Positions 12,901-23,137 of a DNA stretch of 64,000 nucleotides are shown in pieces; position 1 is the stretch's first letter, and every line of letters starts with the position of its first letter. Below the pieces are notes generated by a model. The model worked only from the letters and a program-made list of their open reading frames with translations. It had not been told where the DNA came from and made no database searches. This DNA comes from Mallotus nudiflorus (taxonomy: Eukaryota > Streptophyta > Magnoliopsida > Malpighiales > Euphorbiaceae): positions 124,001-188,000 of the forward strand of contig CANTUR010000830.1 of assembly GCA_947683625.1 (NCBI GenBank). The letters run 5' to 3'. The translations under genes and the position numbers were made by a program.

Positions 12901-13690
12901 GGAAGATTTAGCTACTCTAGAAAATTACTTAAAGAAAGTTTCACGGTGATTCAAAATGCAAGATTGTAAGCCAATTTCAACCCCACTTCTTACTAATTTC
13001 AAGTTATCCTCCAGTATGAGTCCTAGTAGTAAAGTAGAGAGGATGGAAATGTCTCGAGTACCGTATGCATCAACAGTGGGAAGTTTGATATTTGCTATCA
13101 TTTGTACAAAACCAGACATTGCACATGTAGTGGGAGTGGTTAGTCCGTACATGGAAAATCCTGGTAGAGAGCATTGGAATGCTATGAAAAGGATCCTAAA
13201 ATACATTAAAGGAACCTCAGATGTTGCATTATGTTATGGAGGATCAAACTTTATTATCAAAGGATATGTTGACTCAAATTATGCAAGTGATTTGGATAAA
13301 AGCATATCAACAACAGGTTATGTGTTTATACTTGCTAGTAGTGTTGTATGTTGGGTATCAAAACTGCACTCAATTGTGGCTACATCAATAACAGAAGCAG
13401 AATATATTGCAACTACACAAGCCAGTAAAGAACACTTTTGGTTGAAGATGGCAATGGAAGAACTTAGACACAAATAATAGAAAGTTTCTTTGTTTAGTGA
13501 TAGTCAGAGTACCTTACACCTTACAAGAAATCCAACATTTCATTCAAAATCAAAATACATTCGAGTTCAGTATCACTTCGTTTGAGAGAAAGAATAAGAA
13601 GGAATTGTTGATTTGTAGAAAATTCATACTAAAGAAAATCTAACAAATTTCTTGACAAAAATTATCAACAGTGACAAGTTTATTTGGTGT
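9931..13690 (+). pseudogene. Copia 2 gag-pol polyprotein, decayed
   Basis: Starts with an ATG at 9931; the Gag reads KFNGRNFSLWKFNIKVILRK. A CCHC-like knuckle (NCGKKGHLKNDYW) lies near 10600, with its first Cys followed by a stop. The protease region (10680-10965) has lost about 30 codons including the D-S/T-G active-site motif: MWILDIK runs straight into the stretch before IIGMGT. Integrase starts near 11266 (LVHSDVWQAPVLSLGGAKY). Reverse transcriptase at 12588-12911 keeps LYVDD, and RNase H at 12956-13477 keeps TEAEYIA. Stops and frameshifts separate all of these. The sequence style fits the Tork/TNT1-like group (family knowledge, not searched). Not autonomous. Confidence 0.85.
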
Positions 13691-13796
13691 CGATTTTCGT
13701 GTGGCCTAACAAAAACGTAAGCAACATGAAAAGGCAAGATAAAAAGAATGGTGTGAAGATATGATTGATCCTCAATCAAATCTTCAAGTGGGAGAT

Positions 13797-14542
13797 TGTC
13801 AAAATTAAAGTCAAAAATTGGTGCAGCCGTGCAACCACATAAATTAAAAAGAGAAGTTAACACCGAATTCGGTGCTAACAAATGGTTAAAAGTGGGTTGA
13901 AAAATAGTCATTTTTTACGGCTATATAAAGGCCATTTTGCTCTGCCATTTTAAAAATCACAACACAAGCAAATAAAATACAAGCATAGCAATGGGAAGAG
14001 AGTGTGATGTGTGAGCATTGTATTAGTTAAAGTTAGTGAGTTAGTGAGAAATTGTGAGTAATTTCTTATGAATAAAAATATATAGAGAGTAGGTTATTTT
14101 TTATATTAAAAAAGAATTTTATTGTATTCTCCTTGGCGTATAGAGAAAAATATTTTGTAACTTCTATTATTTTTCATAGTGAAATTCTTTTAATTTTACC
14201 CATGGTTTTTTCCCGATTTGTTTGAGGTTTTTCACATTAAATTTTGGTGTTATCTTTCTTATTGTTATTGTCGGGTTTAATGGTCACGAATTATTGTACT
14301 ATGAAATTATTTATCTTAGTAAAATTCTGTCTAAAAATGTGATATTTAAGTGGATCATTGTGACCTACCACATTTTCCTGAAAATTTATTTTGTGGTTTT
14401 TAATACAATCATTTAAATTCTATTTAGTTATGCAATATTTTCCAAAATTGGGTTATATATTGTTTTCAATTTTATCATTTTAATTATTTTAACTACAATT
14501 TAATTTATTTTATTCACATTCTGATACTCAATTTTTACAATA
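13797..14542 (+). repeat. 3' LTR of Copia 2 (746 bp)
   Basis: Same termini as the 5' LTR, with the final ACAACA changed to ACAATA. It is preceded by the PPT at 13782-13796. The palindrome at 13856-13879 differs from its 5' counterpart in a symmetric way. Confidence 0.88.
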
Positions 14543-14682
14543 AATTCATGATGGAAGTTCTGATAGTACTGAGTGCTTTAGAACAAGAAGAATTATAAAA
14601 TGTAGACGTAAGCTGCGCATGGCATGCTGTGCTCGAAAGCAACAATATGAAATAACAAAATTTTGGAAACAGAAGTTGCCAT

Positions 14683-15080
14683 TTTTCCCTCCTATTTCGT
14701 ATACAATTGCAAAAGAAAGTAATAAATTAATCAGAAATGAAATGAACGTTGGCATAGATGGAGATGAAAGCAAGAGCTGACAGCTTTATACAGTGAATAA
14801 GGTCAGCTAGGCGTTATCAGGGTCACTAGAGCAAGCGAGCACGCGTAGGCACTGTTCAAAATTGATGCCTTATTTAATTAGATTTCTTGTAATGACCAAA
14901 CTCAAGCTTTGACTCTTGCTCTCACATGCAATGTGAATATATACATATGACTTGAAATATTCAGTTTTCTGCGGCTAATTGTTATACATTGTCAACGATG
15001 CTACAACTGTATGTAAAACTAGCACTGTAAATCCCAACGATTTTAGCATAAAATACTTGGTCTAAGAAGTACTCAACATG

Positions 15081-15128
<48 letters not shown>
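14683..15128. other. Relic promoter region of peroxidase copy 1 plus TA microsatellite
   Basis: The first ~200 bp match the region upstream of copy 2 in patches, such as 'agatggaga.gaaagcaag' and 'cactgttcaa.ttgatgcct'. A (TA)n run of about 45 bp (15083-15128) follows, and Copia 3 inserted at its end. Confidence 0.6.
14784..14790 (-). promoter_or_regulatory. TATA box of peroxidase copy 1
   Basis: On the minus strand TATAAAG lies about 105 bp before the relic ATG at 14682. A TATA box sits at a similar distance in copy 2, and flanking blocks such as 'cactgttcaa' are shared upstream. Confidence 0.45.
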
Positions 15129-15134
<6 letters not shown>

Positions 15135-15427
15135 GAATGTGAATGAACAATATATTGCTTGTGAGAAAATAGTTCTCAAATAGTGAAAAGAAAATCTTTA
15201 TATAAAGGGATTGAAATTCATTAATGAGGATGTTAAGATTAAGAAGAAGAAAAGATAGATTACTCTCCAAATTCTTTCAATATTATAGTTCTCTAAATTC
15301 TCTCCAAACTCTTTCTAAATTCTCTCAAAATCATTCTACTATAAAATATTTTTCTTCTAGTTAAATACTACTAAATTCAAGTTTAGTTCTATAACAAAAT
15401 AAGTAATTTAATCTTTATTTCACAACA
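15129..15427 (+). repeat. 5' LTR of Copia 3 (299 bp)
   Basis: Begins TATTATGAATG and ends TTCACAACA. It contains TATATAAAGGG at about 15198-15209 as a likely TATA box, then CT-rich repeats (attctctccaaactctttc). Confidence 0.88.
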
Positions 15428-15445
15428 CGTTATCAGCACGAGGAG
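15428..15445 (+). other. Primer-binding site of Copia 3
   Basis: CGTTATCAGCACGAGGAG starts at the LTR edge. This TATCAGCACGAG type recurs in plant Copia elements and differs from the TATCAGAGC site of Copia 1 and 2. The matching tRNA was not determined. Confidence 0.7.
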
Positions 15446-16277
15446 CTTTCGATCAAAACAATAAGGTACATATTTCTTAATATTTAATATTTATGAATAT
15501 ATTAATTGATTATATATTATCATGGATGGCTATGCCTCCTACTAATTTATATATTTATATTTATTTCTTCAATCTAACTTTATATTACTTGTTATTTTTA
15601 TTTTGTTTTACTAACTACACCATTGATGCAAATATTGCTAGAAATGGTTCTAACCTTATGGATGGCTATGCCTCCTACCAATTTATATTTATACACATTT
15701 ATTTTTTATTATTTATGTTAATGGAAGGCTATACCCCATTTTATATTAATGGACGGTTTTGCCCCATATTTATACATATCGTTATGTTAACTCACTTGCT
15801 ATAAATAATCATATCAACATTATTTATTGATTTTACTTTATATAATTTATTTCTCAATATATTATATTAAAAAAAAAAAATTCTAACGGCTATATTTTTA
15901 TTACCAACGGTAATATAACAGTAATAAACGGCTAAATTTTTCATTATAAATAGATGAGCTATAAATGTTATTCATTCACACAAATTCATACATTTTCTCT
16001 TTCTCTCTTTACTCTACATTGTAAACATGATTTGGTATATTTATATTTGTGTTTTGATCATGACTATTATAATAGTTTTAGGAATAATTAATATGGAAGA
16101 TGATTTTCTATTTGATATAATTTTAAGTATTATTGTATCATTTTTTGTAACACTATTATTTCTTGCAATATTCATTCATGATATAATTAATTAGTAAATT
16201 CTGATCATGTTTGATTTTTTTTAGTAGTCATCAAATTTATGAATTCTAATTGAGTTATTTTTTTATTAGTTATCATA
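15446..16277 (+). other. Copia 3 untranslated leader with short internal repeats
   Basis: About 830 bp without a convincing ORF. Three or four imperfect units of 'atggatggctatgcctcctac' and 'atttatat' occur at 15522-15790. A second promoter-like AT block precedes the gag ATG. Confidence 0.6.
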
Positions 16278-17282
16278 ATGACAAATCTAGCAAAGCTTAA
16301 GTTCATTGCTCTTGACATCACGGGAAAAAATTATATGTCTTGGATTCTAGATGTAGAGATGCATCTTCAATCAATGGGGTTAATTGATACCATAAAAGAA
16401 AATAATAACACCTCATTGCAAGATAAAGCCAAGTCTATAATTTTTCTCCGTCGTCATCTTGATGAAGGATTAAAATGTGAATATTTGACTGTCAAAGATC
16501 CAAGTGTTCTTTGGAAGGATCTAAAAGACATATATGATCATCAAAGAGATGTAATACTACCAGTAGTCACTGATGAATGGAGAGCTTTACGCTTTCAAGA
16601 TTTCAAAAAAGTGAGTGACTATAATTCTGCAATGTTCAGAATAGTATCACAATTAAAATTCTGTGGACAGACAGTCACAGATGAGGATATGATGGAGAAA
16701 ACTTACTCCACATTTCATGCATCAAATGTTACACTGCAACAACAATACAGGATGCAGAGATTTAAAAAATATTCTGAACTAATTTCATGCCTACTGGTAG
16801 CTGAGAAAAATAATGAACTCTTGATGAAAAATCATCAATCCCGTCCCACTGGCTCAATAGCATTTCCAGAAGCAAATGCTATAAATTATTCCAGATATAA
16901 AAATTACAATAGCCATGGACGAGGGAGAGGTAGAGGTCGTGGACGTGGAAGAGGTCAATTCTTTGGCCATGGTCGTGGAAATAAATATAATAATACTCCA
17001 CAACAAACTCAGACTCAACCTCAAAAGAAGTTAAAATCAGTCATCAGTGGTGTTCAAGAAAGGCCTCAATATAAGTTTGAAACTGTGTGTTTCAGATGTG
17101 GTAGTAAAGGACACTGGTCACGAATTTGTCGAACACCACCACATCTTTGCCAACTTTATAAGGCATCATTGAAAGGCAAAGAAAAGGAAATAAACTTCAA
17201 TGAGCATCATACTCATGTTAATGATACAACTCATTTAGATGTTTCTGATTTTACTGATGATTTTACTGACAATGGAAATTGA
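16278..17282 (+). CDS. Copia 3 Gag protein
   Basis: Intact 334-residue ORF starting MTNLAKLKFIALDITGKNY, the N-terminal Gag pattern (LDITGKNYMSW) of many plant Copia families. The capsid-like region spans roughly residues 1-190. An Arg-Gly run (GRGRGRGRGRG) lies near residues 214-230 and one CCHC zinc knuckle (CFRCGSKGHWSRIC) near 272-285. Gag packages element RNA into cytoplasmic virus-like particles. The ORF ends with TGA and pol restarts about 165 bp later in another frame, unlike the single fused ORF common in Copia. The split could reflect a separate expression strategy or a mutation. Confidence 0.9.
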   Translation: MTNLAKLKFIALDITGKNYMSWILDVEMHLQSMGLIDTIKENNNTSLQDKAKSIIFLRRHLDEGLKCEYLTVKDPSVLWKDLKDIYDHQRDVILPVVTDEWRALRFQDFKKVSDYNSAMFRIVSQLKFCGQTVTDEDMMEKTYSTFHASNVTLQQQYRMQRFKKYSELISCLLVAEKNNELLMKNHQSRPTGSIAFPEANAINYSRYKNYNSHGRGRGRGRGRGRGQFFGHGRGNKYNNTPQQTQTQPQKKLKSVISGVQERPQYKFETVCFRCGSKGHWSRICRTPPHLCQLYKASLKGKEKEINFNEHHTHVNDTTHLDVSDFTDDFTDNGN

Positions 17283-17446
17283 GACATCTATAATTTTAAG
17301 TATATTGTTATTACTTATTTGATTCTGAAGAATATGTTATTGTTATGTATGTTATTTTTAAATTAAATAAAATGTCCTACTTTATAATTATTTTATGTTT
17401 TTACCTTAATTGATTAATTTTGTGTTTATCTATTTTGAAGTTTAAT
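17283..17446 (+). other. Noncoding gag-pol spacer of Copia 3
   Basis: An AT-rich stretch of about 164 bp with stops in all forward frames separates the Gag stop from the first pol ATG (17447). A TTTTGAAG precedes the pol ATG and could act as a splice acceptor; this is only a guess. Confidence 0.5.
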
Positions 17447-20400
17447 ATGGATTGTACTCAACATAAAGACAATATTGGAGATCTCTGCATACCAGATAGT
17501 GGTACTACACATACTATCTTGAAAAATAGAGATTATTTCTCTGAAATAAAGCCCACAAAGGCAGTTGTAAAAACAATATCAGGTCCTGTAGATCTGATTG
17601 AAGGAATTGGCAAAGCTAAATTTATGTTACCAAATGGAACAAAGTTTATAATTGATGAAGCTTTGTTTTCACCAAAATCAACAAGAAATTTGTTGAGTTT
17701 TGATGACATATATCGAAATGGGTGTGATACCCAATCTATTACTATAAATGGTAACAAATATTTAAATATAGTTTCCTATGAATCAGGAAAAATGCAAGTA
17801 TTGGAAAGACTGCCAAAACTCCCTACTGGATTGCATTACATGCATATACATGTAATTGAATCAAATATGGCAGTAAAAGAAAAATCTTATGATCCTTCAA
17901 TAATAAATTTATGGCATGACAGATTAGGTCATCCTGGATCAGTAATGATGCGAAGGATAATTGAGAATTCACACGGGCATCCCTTGAAGGGGCAAAGAAT
18001 TCCTCAATCAAATGAAATGCCATGTACAGCTTGTTCTCTTGGAAAATTAATCTTGAGACCTTCACCATCTAAAATTCAAAATGAATCACCTATGTTTCTT
18101 GAAAGAATTCAAGGTGATATATGTGGGCCAATTCACCCACCATGTGGACCATTCAGATATTTTATGGTATTAATTGATGCATCTAGTAGATGGTCACATG
18201 TTTGTCTATTGTCAACTCGTAATGTTGCATTTGCAAGGTTGCTTGCTGAAATTATTAAATTACGAGCACAATTCCCTGATTATACAATCAAGAGGATAAG
18301 ACTTGATAATGCTGGTGAATTTACATCTCAAGCATTCAATGATTATTGTATGTCTACTGGGATCATTGTTGAGCATCCCGTTGCCCATGTACATACTCAA
18401 AATGGTTTAGCTGAATCATTGATTAAATGACTTCAGTTTATTGCTAGACCATTAATAATGAGAACAAAGCTTCCCATTTCAGTTTGGGGTCATGCAATCC
18501 TACATGCTGCTTCATTAATTCGCATCATACCTAGTGCATATCATAAATACTCCCCACTACAATTGGCATTTGGTCAAGAGCCAAATATTTCCCATCTCAA
18601 AATTTTTGGTTGTGCAGTATATGTACCCATCGCGCCACCTCAGCGCACAAAAATGGGTCCTCAATAAAGATTGGGAATTTATGTTGGGTTTGAAACACCC
18701 TCGATTATTAGATATCTTGAACCTCTAACTGGTGATGTTTTTACAGCACGTTTTGCTGATTGCCAATTTAATGAGGTTGTTTTCCCAACATTAGGAAAAG
18801 GGGAGAAAGAAGTGAAAAGGGATATTTCATGGAATGAACCATCATTATTGCATCTGGATCCTCACACAAAACAATGTGAATTAGAAGTGCAAAAGATTGT
18901 GCACTTACAAGCAATTACAAATCAATTGCCAGATGCATTTACTGATACAAAAAGAGTGACTAAATCATATATACCAGCAGCCAATGCTCCTGCTCGTATT
19001 GAAATTCCAGAAATAAAATCTGAGAATAAAGACACTCATGAGTCTAAAACACGCCAGAAGCGTGGAAGACCAATTGGTTCTAAGGATAAAAATCCTCGAA
19101 AGAGAAAGGGAGTAGATAATCATATTGATAGCGAGGAAAATATCCCTGAAGAAATAAAAAATAAAGAAAGTCATGAAACATTGTCATATACTGTTGCATG
19201 TGAAATCATAAATGACAAAGACCTGAACCAAAATCAGTCATGGAATGTCAAAATAGGCATGATTGGATAAAATGGAAAGATGCTATGCAGGCTGAATTGG
19301 ACTCACTAAATAAACGAAATGTTTTTGGGCCAATTATTCCTATGCCTAAAAATGTGAAACCTGTAGGATACAAGTGGGTCTTTGTACGAAAGAGAAATGA
19401 GAAAAATGAAATAATAAGGTACAAAGCTAGACTTGTAGCTCAAGGTTTTTCACAAAGGCCAGGAATTGATTATGATGAAACGTATTCTCCTGTTATGGAT
19501 GCAATTACGTTCAGGTATCTGATTAGCCTAGTAGTTTCTAAGAAATTAGAAATGCGTCTTATGGATGTTGTGACTGCTTATTTGTATGGAGCACTTGATA
19601 GTGACATTTATATGAAAATCCCTGAAGGATTTAAAATGCCTGAAGCATTAAGTACAAAACCCAAAGAAATGTATTCGATCAAGCTCCAGAGATCTTTATA
19701 TGGGTTAAAACAGTCTGGGCGCATGTGGTATAATCGTTTAAGCGATTATTTGATTAATAAAGGATATGTGAGTAATATTATTTGCCCATGCATTTTTATT
19801 AAGAAAACAATATCCGGATTTGTGATTATAGCTGTATATGTTGATGATTTGAATATCATTGGAACAGAAAATGAGATCCATGAAGCAACAGTATACTTAA
19901 AGGAAGAATTTGAAATGAAAGATCTTGGAAAAACCAAGTATTGCCTTGGTTTACAAATTGAGCAAATGCACAATGGGATATTTGTGCATCAATCAAATTA
20001 CACAGAAAAGATCTTGAAACGCTTTAATATGGATAAAGCAAATCCTTTAAGTACTCCAATGGTCGTTAGATCACTCAATATTGAAACTGATCCATTTCGA
20101 CCCTGTGAAGAAAATGAAGAAATTCTTGGTAATGAATTTCCATATCTCAGTGTCATTGGAGCTCTAATGTATCTTGCTAATTGTACTAGACCTGACATTT
20201 CTTTTGCAGTTAATTTATTAGCGAGGTTCAGTTCAGCTCCAACAAAAAGGCATTGGAAAGGGGTCAAACATATACTTCGACACCTTCGAGGAAATGTTGA
20301 TTTGGGTTTATTTTATTCTAACAATTCAAAACAAGAATTGATTGGTTATGCAGATGCAGGGCATTTATCTGATCCTCATAAAGCGAAATCTCAAACAGGC

Positions 20401-20835
20401 TATATGTTCACAAATAATGGAACTGCAATTTCTTGGCGTTCCCAAAAACAAACGCTTGTCACTACTTCCTCAAATCATTCTGAAATTATTGCACTACATG
20501 AAGCAAGTAGAGAGTGTGTGTGGCTTAGATCAATGACACATCATATTGAAGAATCTTGTGGTTTTCCAGTCAACAAAAGTCCAACAATTTTATATGAAGA
20601 TAATGCAGCATGCATTGCACAGTTAAGGGAAGGATATATCAAAAGTGATAGAACCAAACATATACCTCCAAGATTCTTTTCATACACTCAAGAGCTAATA
20701 AAAGACAATCATATAGATATCAAGTATATTCAGTCTAGCCAGAATTCAGCTGATCTTTTCACAAAGGCACTTCCAACTACAATCTTTAGAAAGCACGTTC
20801 ACGATATTGGAATGCGACATCTACATACTATGTGA
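17447..20835 (+). pseudogene. Copia 3 Pol polyprotein, nearly intact (two stops, one frameshift)
   Basis: Starts MDCTQHKDNIGDLCIPDSGT, with the protease motif DSG. The GAG-pre-integrase HLGH-like motif (LWHDRLGHPG) lies near 17911 and a CxxC pair (CTACSLGK) near 18024. The integrase core has D residues at GDICGP and RLDNAGEFTS. A TGA at 18428-18430 and a TAA at 18665-18667 interrupt integrase. A one-base frame change lies near 19235-19245, after which reverse transcriptase is open (MDVVTAYLYGALDSDIYMK, VYVDDLNIIG). RNase H (EIIALHEAS, LYEDNAACI) runs to 20835. The TGA is consistent with a single C-to-T change of an Arg codon. Confidence 0.88.
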
Positions 20836-20839
20836 AGGA

Positions 20840-20975
20840 AAATTATACATATCAACTTGAGGGGGAGAATATCATGCACTGTACTCTTTTTCCTTAAGCT
20901 AAAGTTTTTCCCACTGGATTTTATTTAGCAAGGTTTTAACGAGACAGTTGCAAAATATTTTTATTCAAGGGGGAG
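20840..20975 (+). other. Copia 3 3' leader-like block and polypurine tract
   Basis: After the pol stop, one purine tract (cttgagggggagaa, near 20858) and a second (caagggggagta, 20966-20977 region) bracket a pyrimidine-rich block (ctctttttcc, tttttcccactgga, ttagcaaggtttt). I recall this block from the 3' ends of many plant Copia elements. The second tract is the one next to the LTR. Confidence 0.65.
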
Positions 20976-21274
20976 TATTATGAATGTGAATGAACAATAT
21001 ATTGCTTGTGAGAGAATAGTTCTCAAATAGTGAAAAGAAAATCTCTATATAAAGGGATTGAAATTCATTAATGAAGATGTTAAGATTAAGAAGAAGAAAA
21101 GATAGATTACTCTCCAAATTCTTTCAATATTATAGTTCTCTAAATTCTCTCCAAACTCTTTCTAAATTCTCTCAAAATCATTCTACTATAAAATATTTTT
21201 CTTCTAGTTAAATACTACTAAATTCAAGTTTAGTTCTATAACAAAATAAGTAATTTAATCTTTATTTCACAACA
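20976..21274 (+). repeat. 3' LTR of Copia 3 (299 bp)
   Basis: Identical in length to the 5' LTR. The three differences seen are A/G near 21014, T/C near 21046 and G/A near 21075 (5'/3'). Confidence 0.9.
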
Positions 21275-22754
21275 ATATATATATATATACTTAGCAACAA
21301 AATAACAATAATATATGATAGATATAGATGTGGTGCATATATAATGCGTTAAAAGTCAAAGAGTTTAGGCAGGTCAGGATCGAGGAAAATTTTTTGCTAA
21401 TAAATAAAGAAAAGAAAATATTGTTTGTCAACTTAGAAAATTTCAACCTGACCTAGATTCATGGAAACATTACTCATATATAATTAAATTTACCATATTG
21501 TAATTCATTGTTCGGTCTAATTAAAATTTTCTTTTTCAACTATATTAAGTTAAGTGGTGTACATGTTCAAAAAAAAAGTTAAGCAGTGTTCTCCCTTTAT
21601 AATTTAATGGTTCAAATAATGAATATTAGAAAGTGAAATTATGAGTTCATTACCTTCTCTTAAAAAAAAACAAGTTAAGTGGTAATAATATGATCCGATG
21701 GTGTTGAGGAATAAGGTTTATTGGAATCACATTCGTTGTTACCATAAGATAAAAGCTAAACTAACCTTACTTTTGTTCAGTATCTTGACATAAGTTTAAT
21801 TTTGTTTTACCATATATGTGTCTTAAGGAGTTCCTATTTTCTATTTTTAAATATAACAAGTAATAAGACATAATTAAGTGTGTTTAAGATATGATTTTTA
21901 TTCTTTAAAAACAAAAGATATAATTTTTATTAATTTTTCAATAAATTTTAGAACCAACAGCAATTGGGAACAATTTACAACCCTTGTTCTCGTTTAAGAG
22001 ATATTTTAAATTTATATATTTTACTGTAGTTGTTCAAATTTTTTTAATTGTTCTTATAAATCTATCCGGATGAAATTTAATACATTAGAGTACATTCTAA
22101 TTTTAAAAAAGAAAATTAAATATCTCTAACGAGATTCAATGGGTTAAACAAATAATTTAAAGAGTCAGTAAATATAAAGATAAAGTTTAAAGGTGAACCT
22201 ATTCATATACCCCAAAGCATGTATATCATTTGAGTTAGCAACAAATGATCGTGGCATACACCATATCGTTGTCTAATAGAATTTGTAATTAATTGATATA
22301 AGATAGAGTAAATCTTAGGATGATTACGACTGATTACAAGAATTGTCTAATATGATGTTATGTGATTATTCTGGTTGTTATATTATAGCCCAAAAATATT
22401 AATATAGTCTATATATATATATATATATATATAATTATGTAATTAAAAAATAAATTAAAATTATGTAATGTTACTGGAATGGAACATTTAAGTACTTCAA
22501 TTTTATCAATTGACCACCACATATTACATCCAAAGAAATACATTTGCAATTGAGTCTAATATTTTGTCTTAACCAATAACTTCTTATTTTTTAAATTTTA
22601 TTGATTAAATACACCAACTTATTGAATTATACATGATATCCACACATCACATATTGTATTTTATGGTACATTATATAATAATCCTAACCTTTAACGAGCT
22701 GGAAGATTAAATCAACGAAAATTCAGTATTTAATTAAAGGATAATGACTAGTGT

Positions 22755-23045
22755 CGTGAATAGTGACGTTGTCTCTATGTTTTTTTTTATAATTACATTA
22801 TTAAGAAAAGAAAAATAAATAAAAAGTTTATTTACAAGTTACAAGTGTTTAAATCCTTACATGGATTCACCCATATGCACCTTACGTTTTAGATTAAAAA
22901 AAATTCAAAACAATTAAAATTTCTAAGAAAAATAAAAAATAAATATTAATTAATATTGAGAGCAATATTGGAATTGCTCCTACTGTTATTTTGTCCTCAT
23001 GAGACCGGTGATATCACCGGTCATGATACATATCACTATTCTTAA
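22755..23045. mobile_element. Possible MITE remnant, copy 2
   Basis: Nine-base inverted ends GAATAGTGA (about 22758) and TCACTATTC (about 23033) enclose about 285 bp. Inside are a GAGCAAT/ATTGCTC hairpin near 22970 and the perfect palindrome at 23003-23022. Short blocks resemble 2095-2390. No target duplication is evident. Confidence 0.3.
23003..23022. repeat. Perfect 20-bp palindrome
   Basis: GACCGGTGATATCACCGGTC reads the same on both strands and is flanked by CATGA and ATGATA, which extend it imperfectly. It is unusually GC-rich for its surroundings. Confidence 0.8.
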
Positions 23046-23137
23046 TTAAAGTGGTAAAAACTAAAATCTAATAACATATAAGTGAAACCTAAGTAACTTG
23101 ATGTTATTGAGTTTACTTTTATAATTATTAATGCTAT

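Larger units (their letters stand above)
9156..14542 (+). mobile_element. Copia element 2, in exon 1 of peroxidase copy 1
   Basis: Complete but decayed Copia retrotransposon, sense +, with 5-bp duplications AATTC at 9151-9155 and 14543-14547. LTRs are at 9156-9888 and 13797-14542, a PBS TTGGTATCAGAGC follows the 5' LTR, and a PPT (cttcaagtgggagat) precedes the 3' LTR. It splits peroxidase exon 1 between the codons for SIM and ITAE, so it hit coding sequence. Its orientation is opposite to the gene. Confidence 0.92.
3091..14682 (-). pseudogene. Class III peroxidase pseudogene, copy 1 (split by two Copia elements)
   Basis: Secretory plant peroxidase with the standard four exons, read on the minus strand: exon 1 at 14682-14543 plus 9155-9083 (cut by Copia 2), exon 2 at 8981-8790 (192 bp), exon 3 at 8678-8513 (166 bp), exon 4 at 3479-3091. 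Family marks are visible: a distal-His stretch reading HFHDNFVQ (normally HFHDCFVQ), GCDTSILLDET, SHTLGQAQC around the proximal His, and a C-terminus ending SAVN. Stops interrupt exon 1 (after ITAE), exon 3 (after TTAS and LISHF) and exon 4 (three sites: TAA, TGA, TAA). The exon 4 acceptor reads AT instead of AG. Several stops are simple C-to-T changes. Class III peroxidases oxidise phenolics with H2O2 in the wall or vacuole; this copy cannot make an enzyme. Confidence 0.9.
15129..21274 (+). mobile_element. Copia element 3, young, in a TA microsatellite
   Basis: Both LTRs are 299 bp (15129-15427 and 20976-21274) and differ at only three sites by my count, all transitions (~1%). ATATA flanks both sides, although in a TA repeat this is weak proof of a target duplication. 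PBS, gag, pol and PPT are all present in order. Two stops and one frameshift in pol make this copy defective, but it is by far the freshest insertion in the window. Confidence 0.92.
21280..23132. other. AT-rich spacer between Copia 3 and the Tekay-like element
   Basis: No coding similarity is visible on either strand. It holds a short (TA)n at 22405-22432, a possible MITE (22755-23045) and a 20-bp perfect palindrome at 23003-23022. It is part of the original spacer between the two peroxidase genes. Confidence 0.6.
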
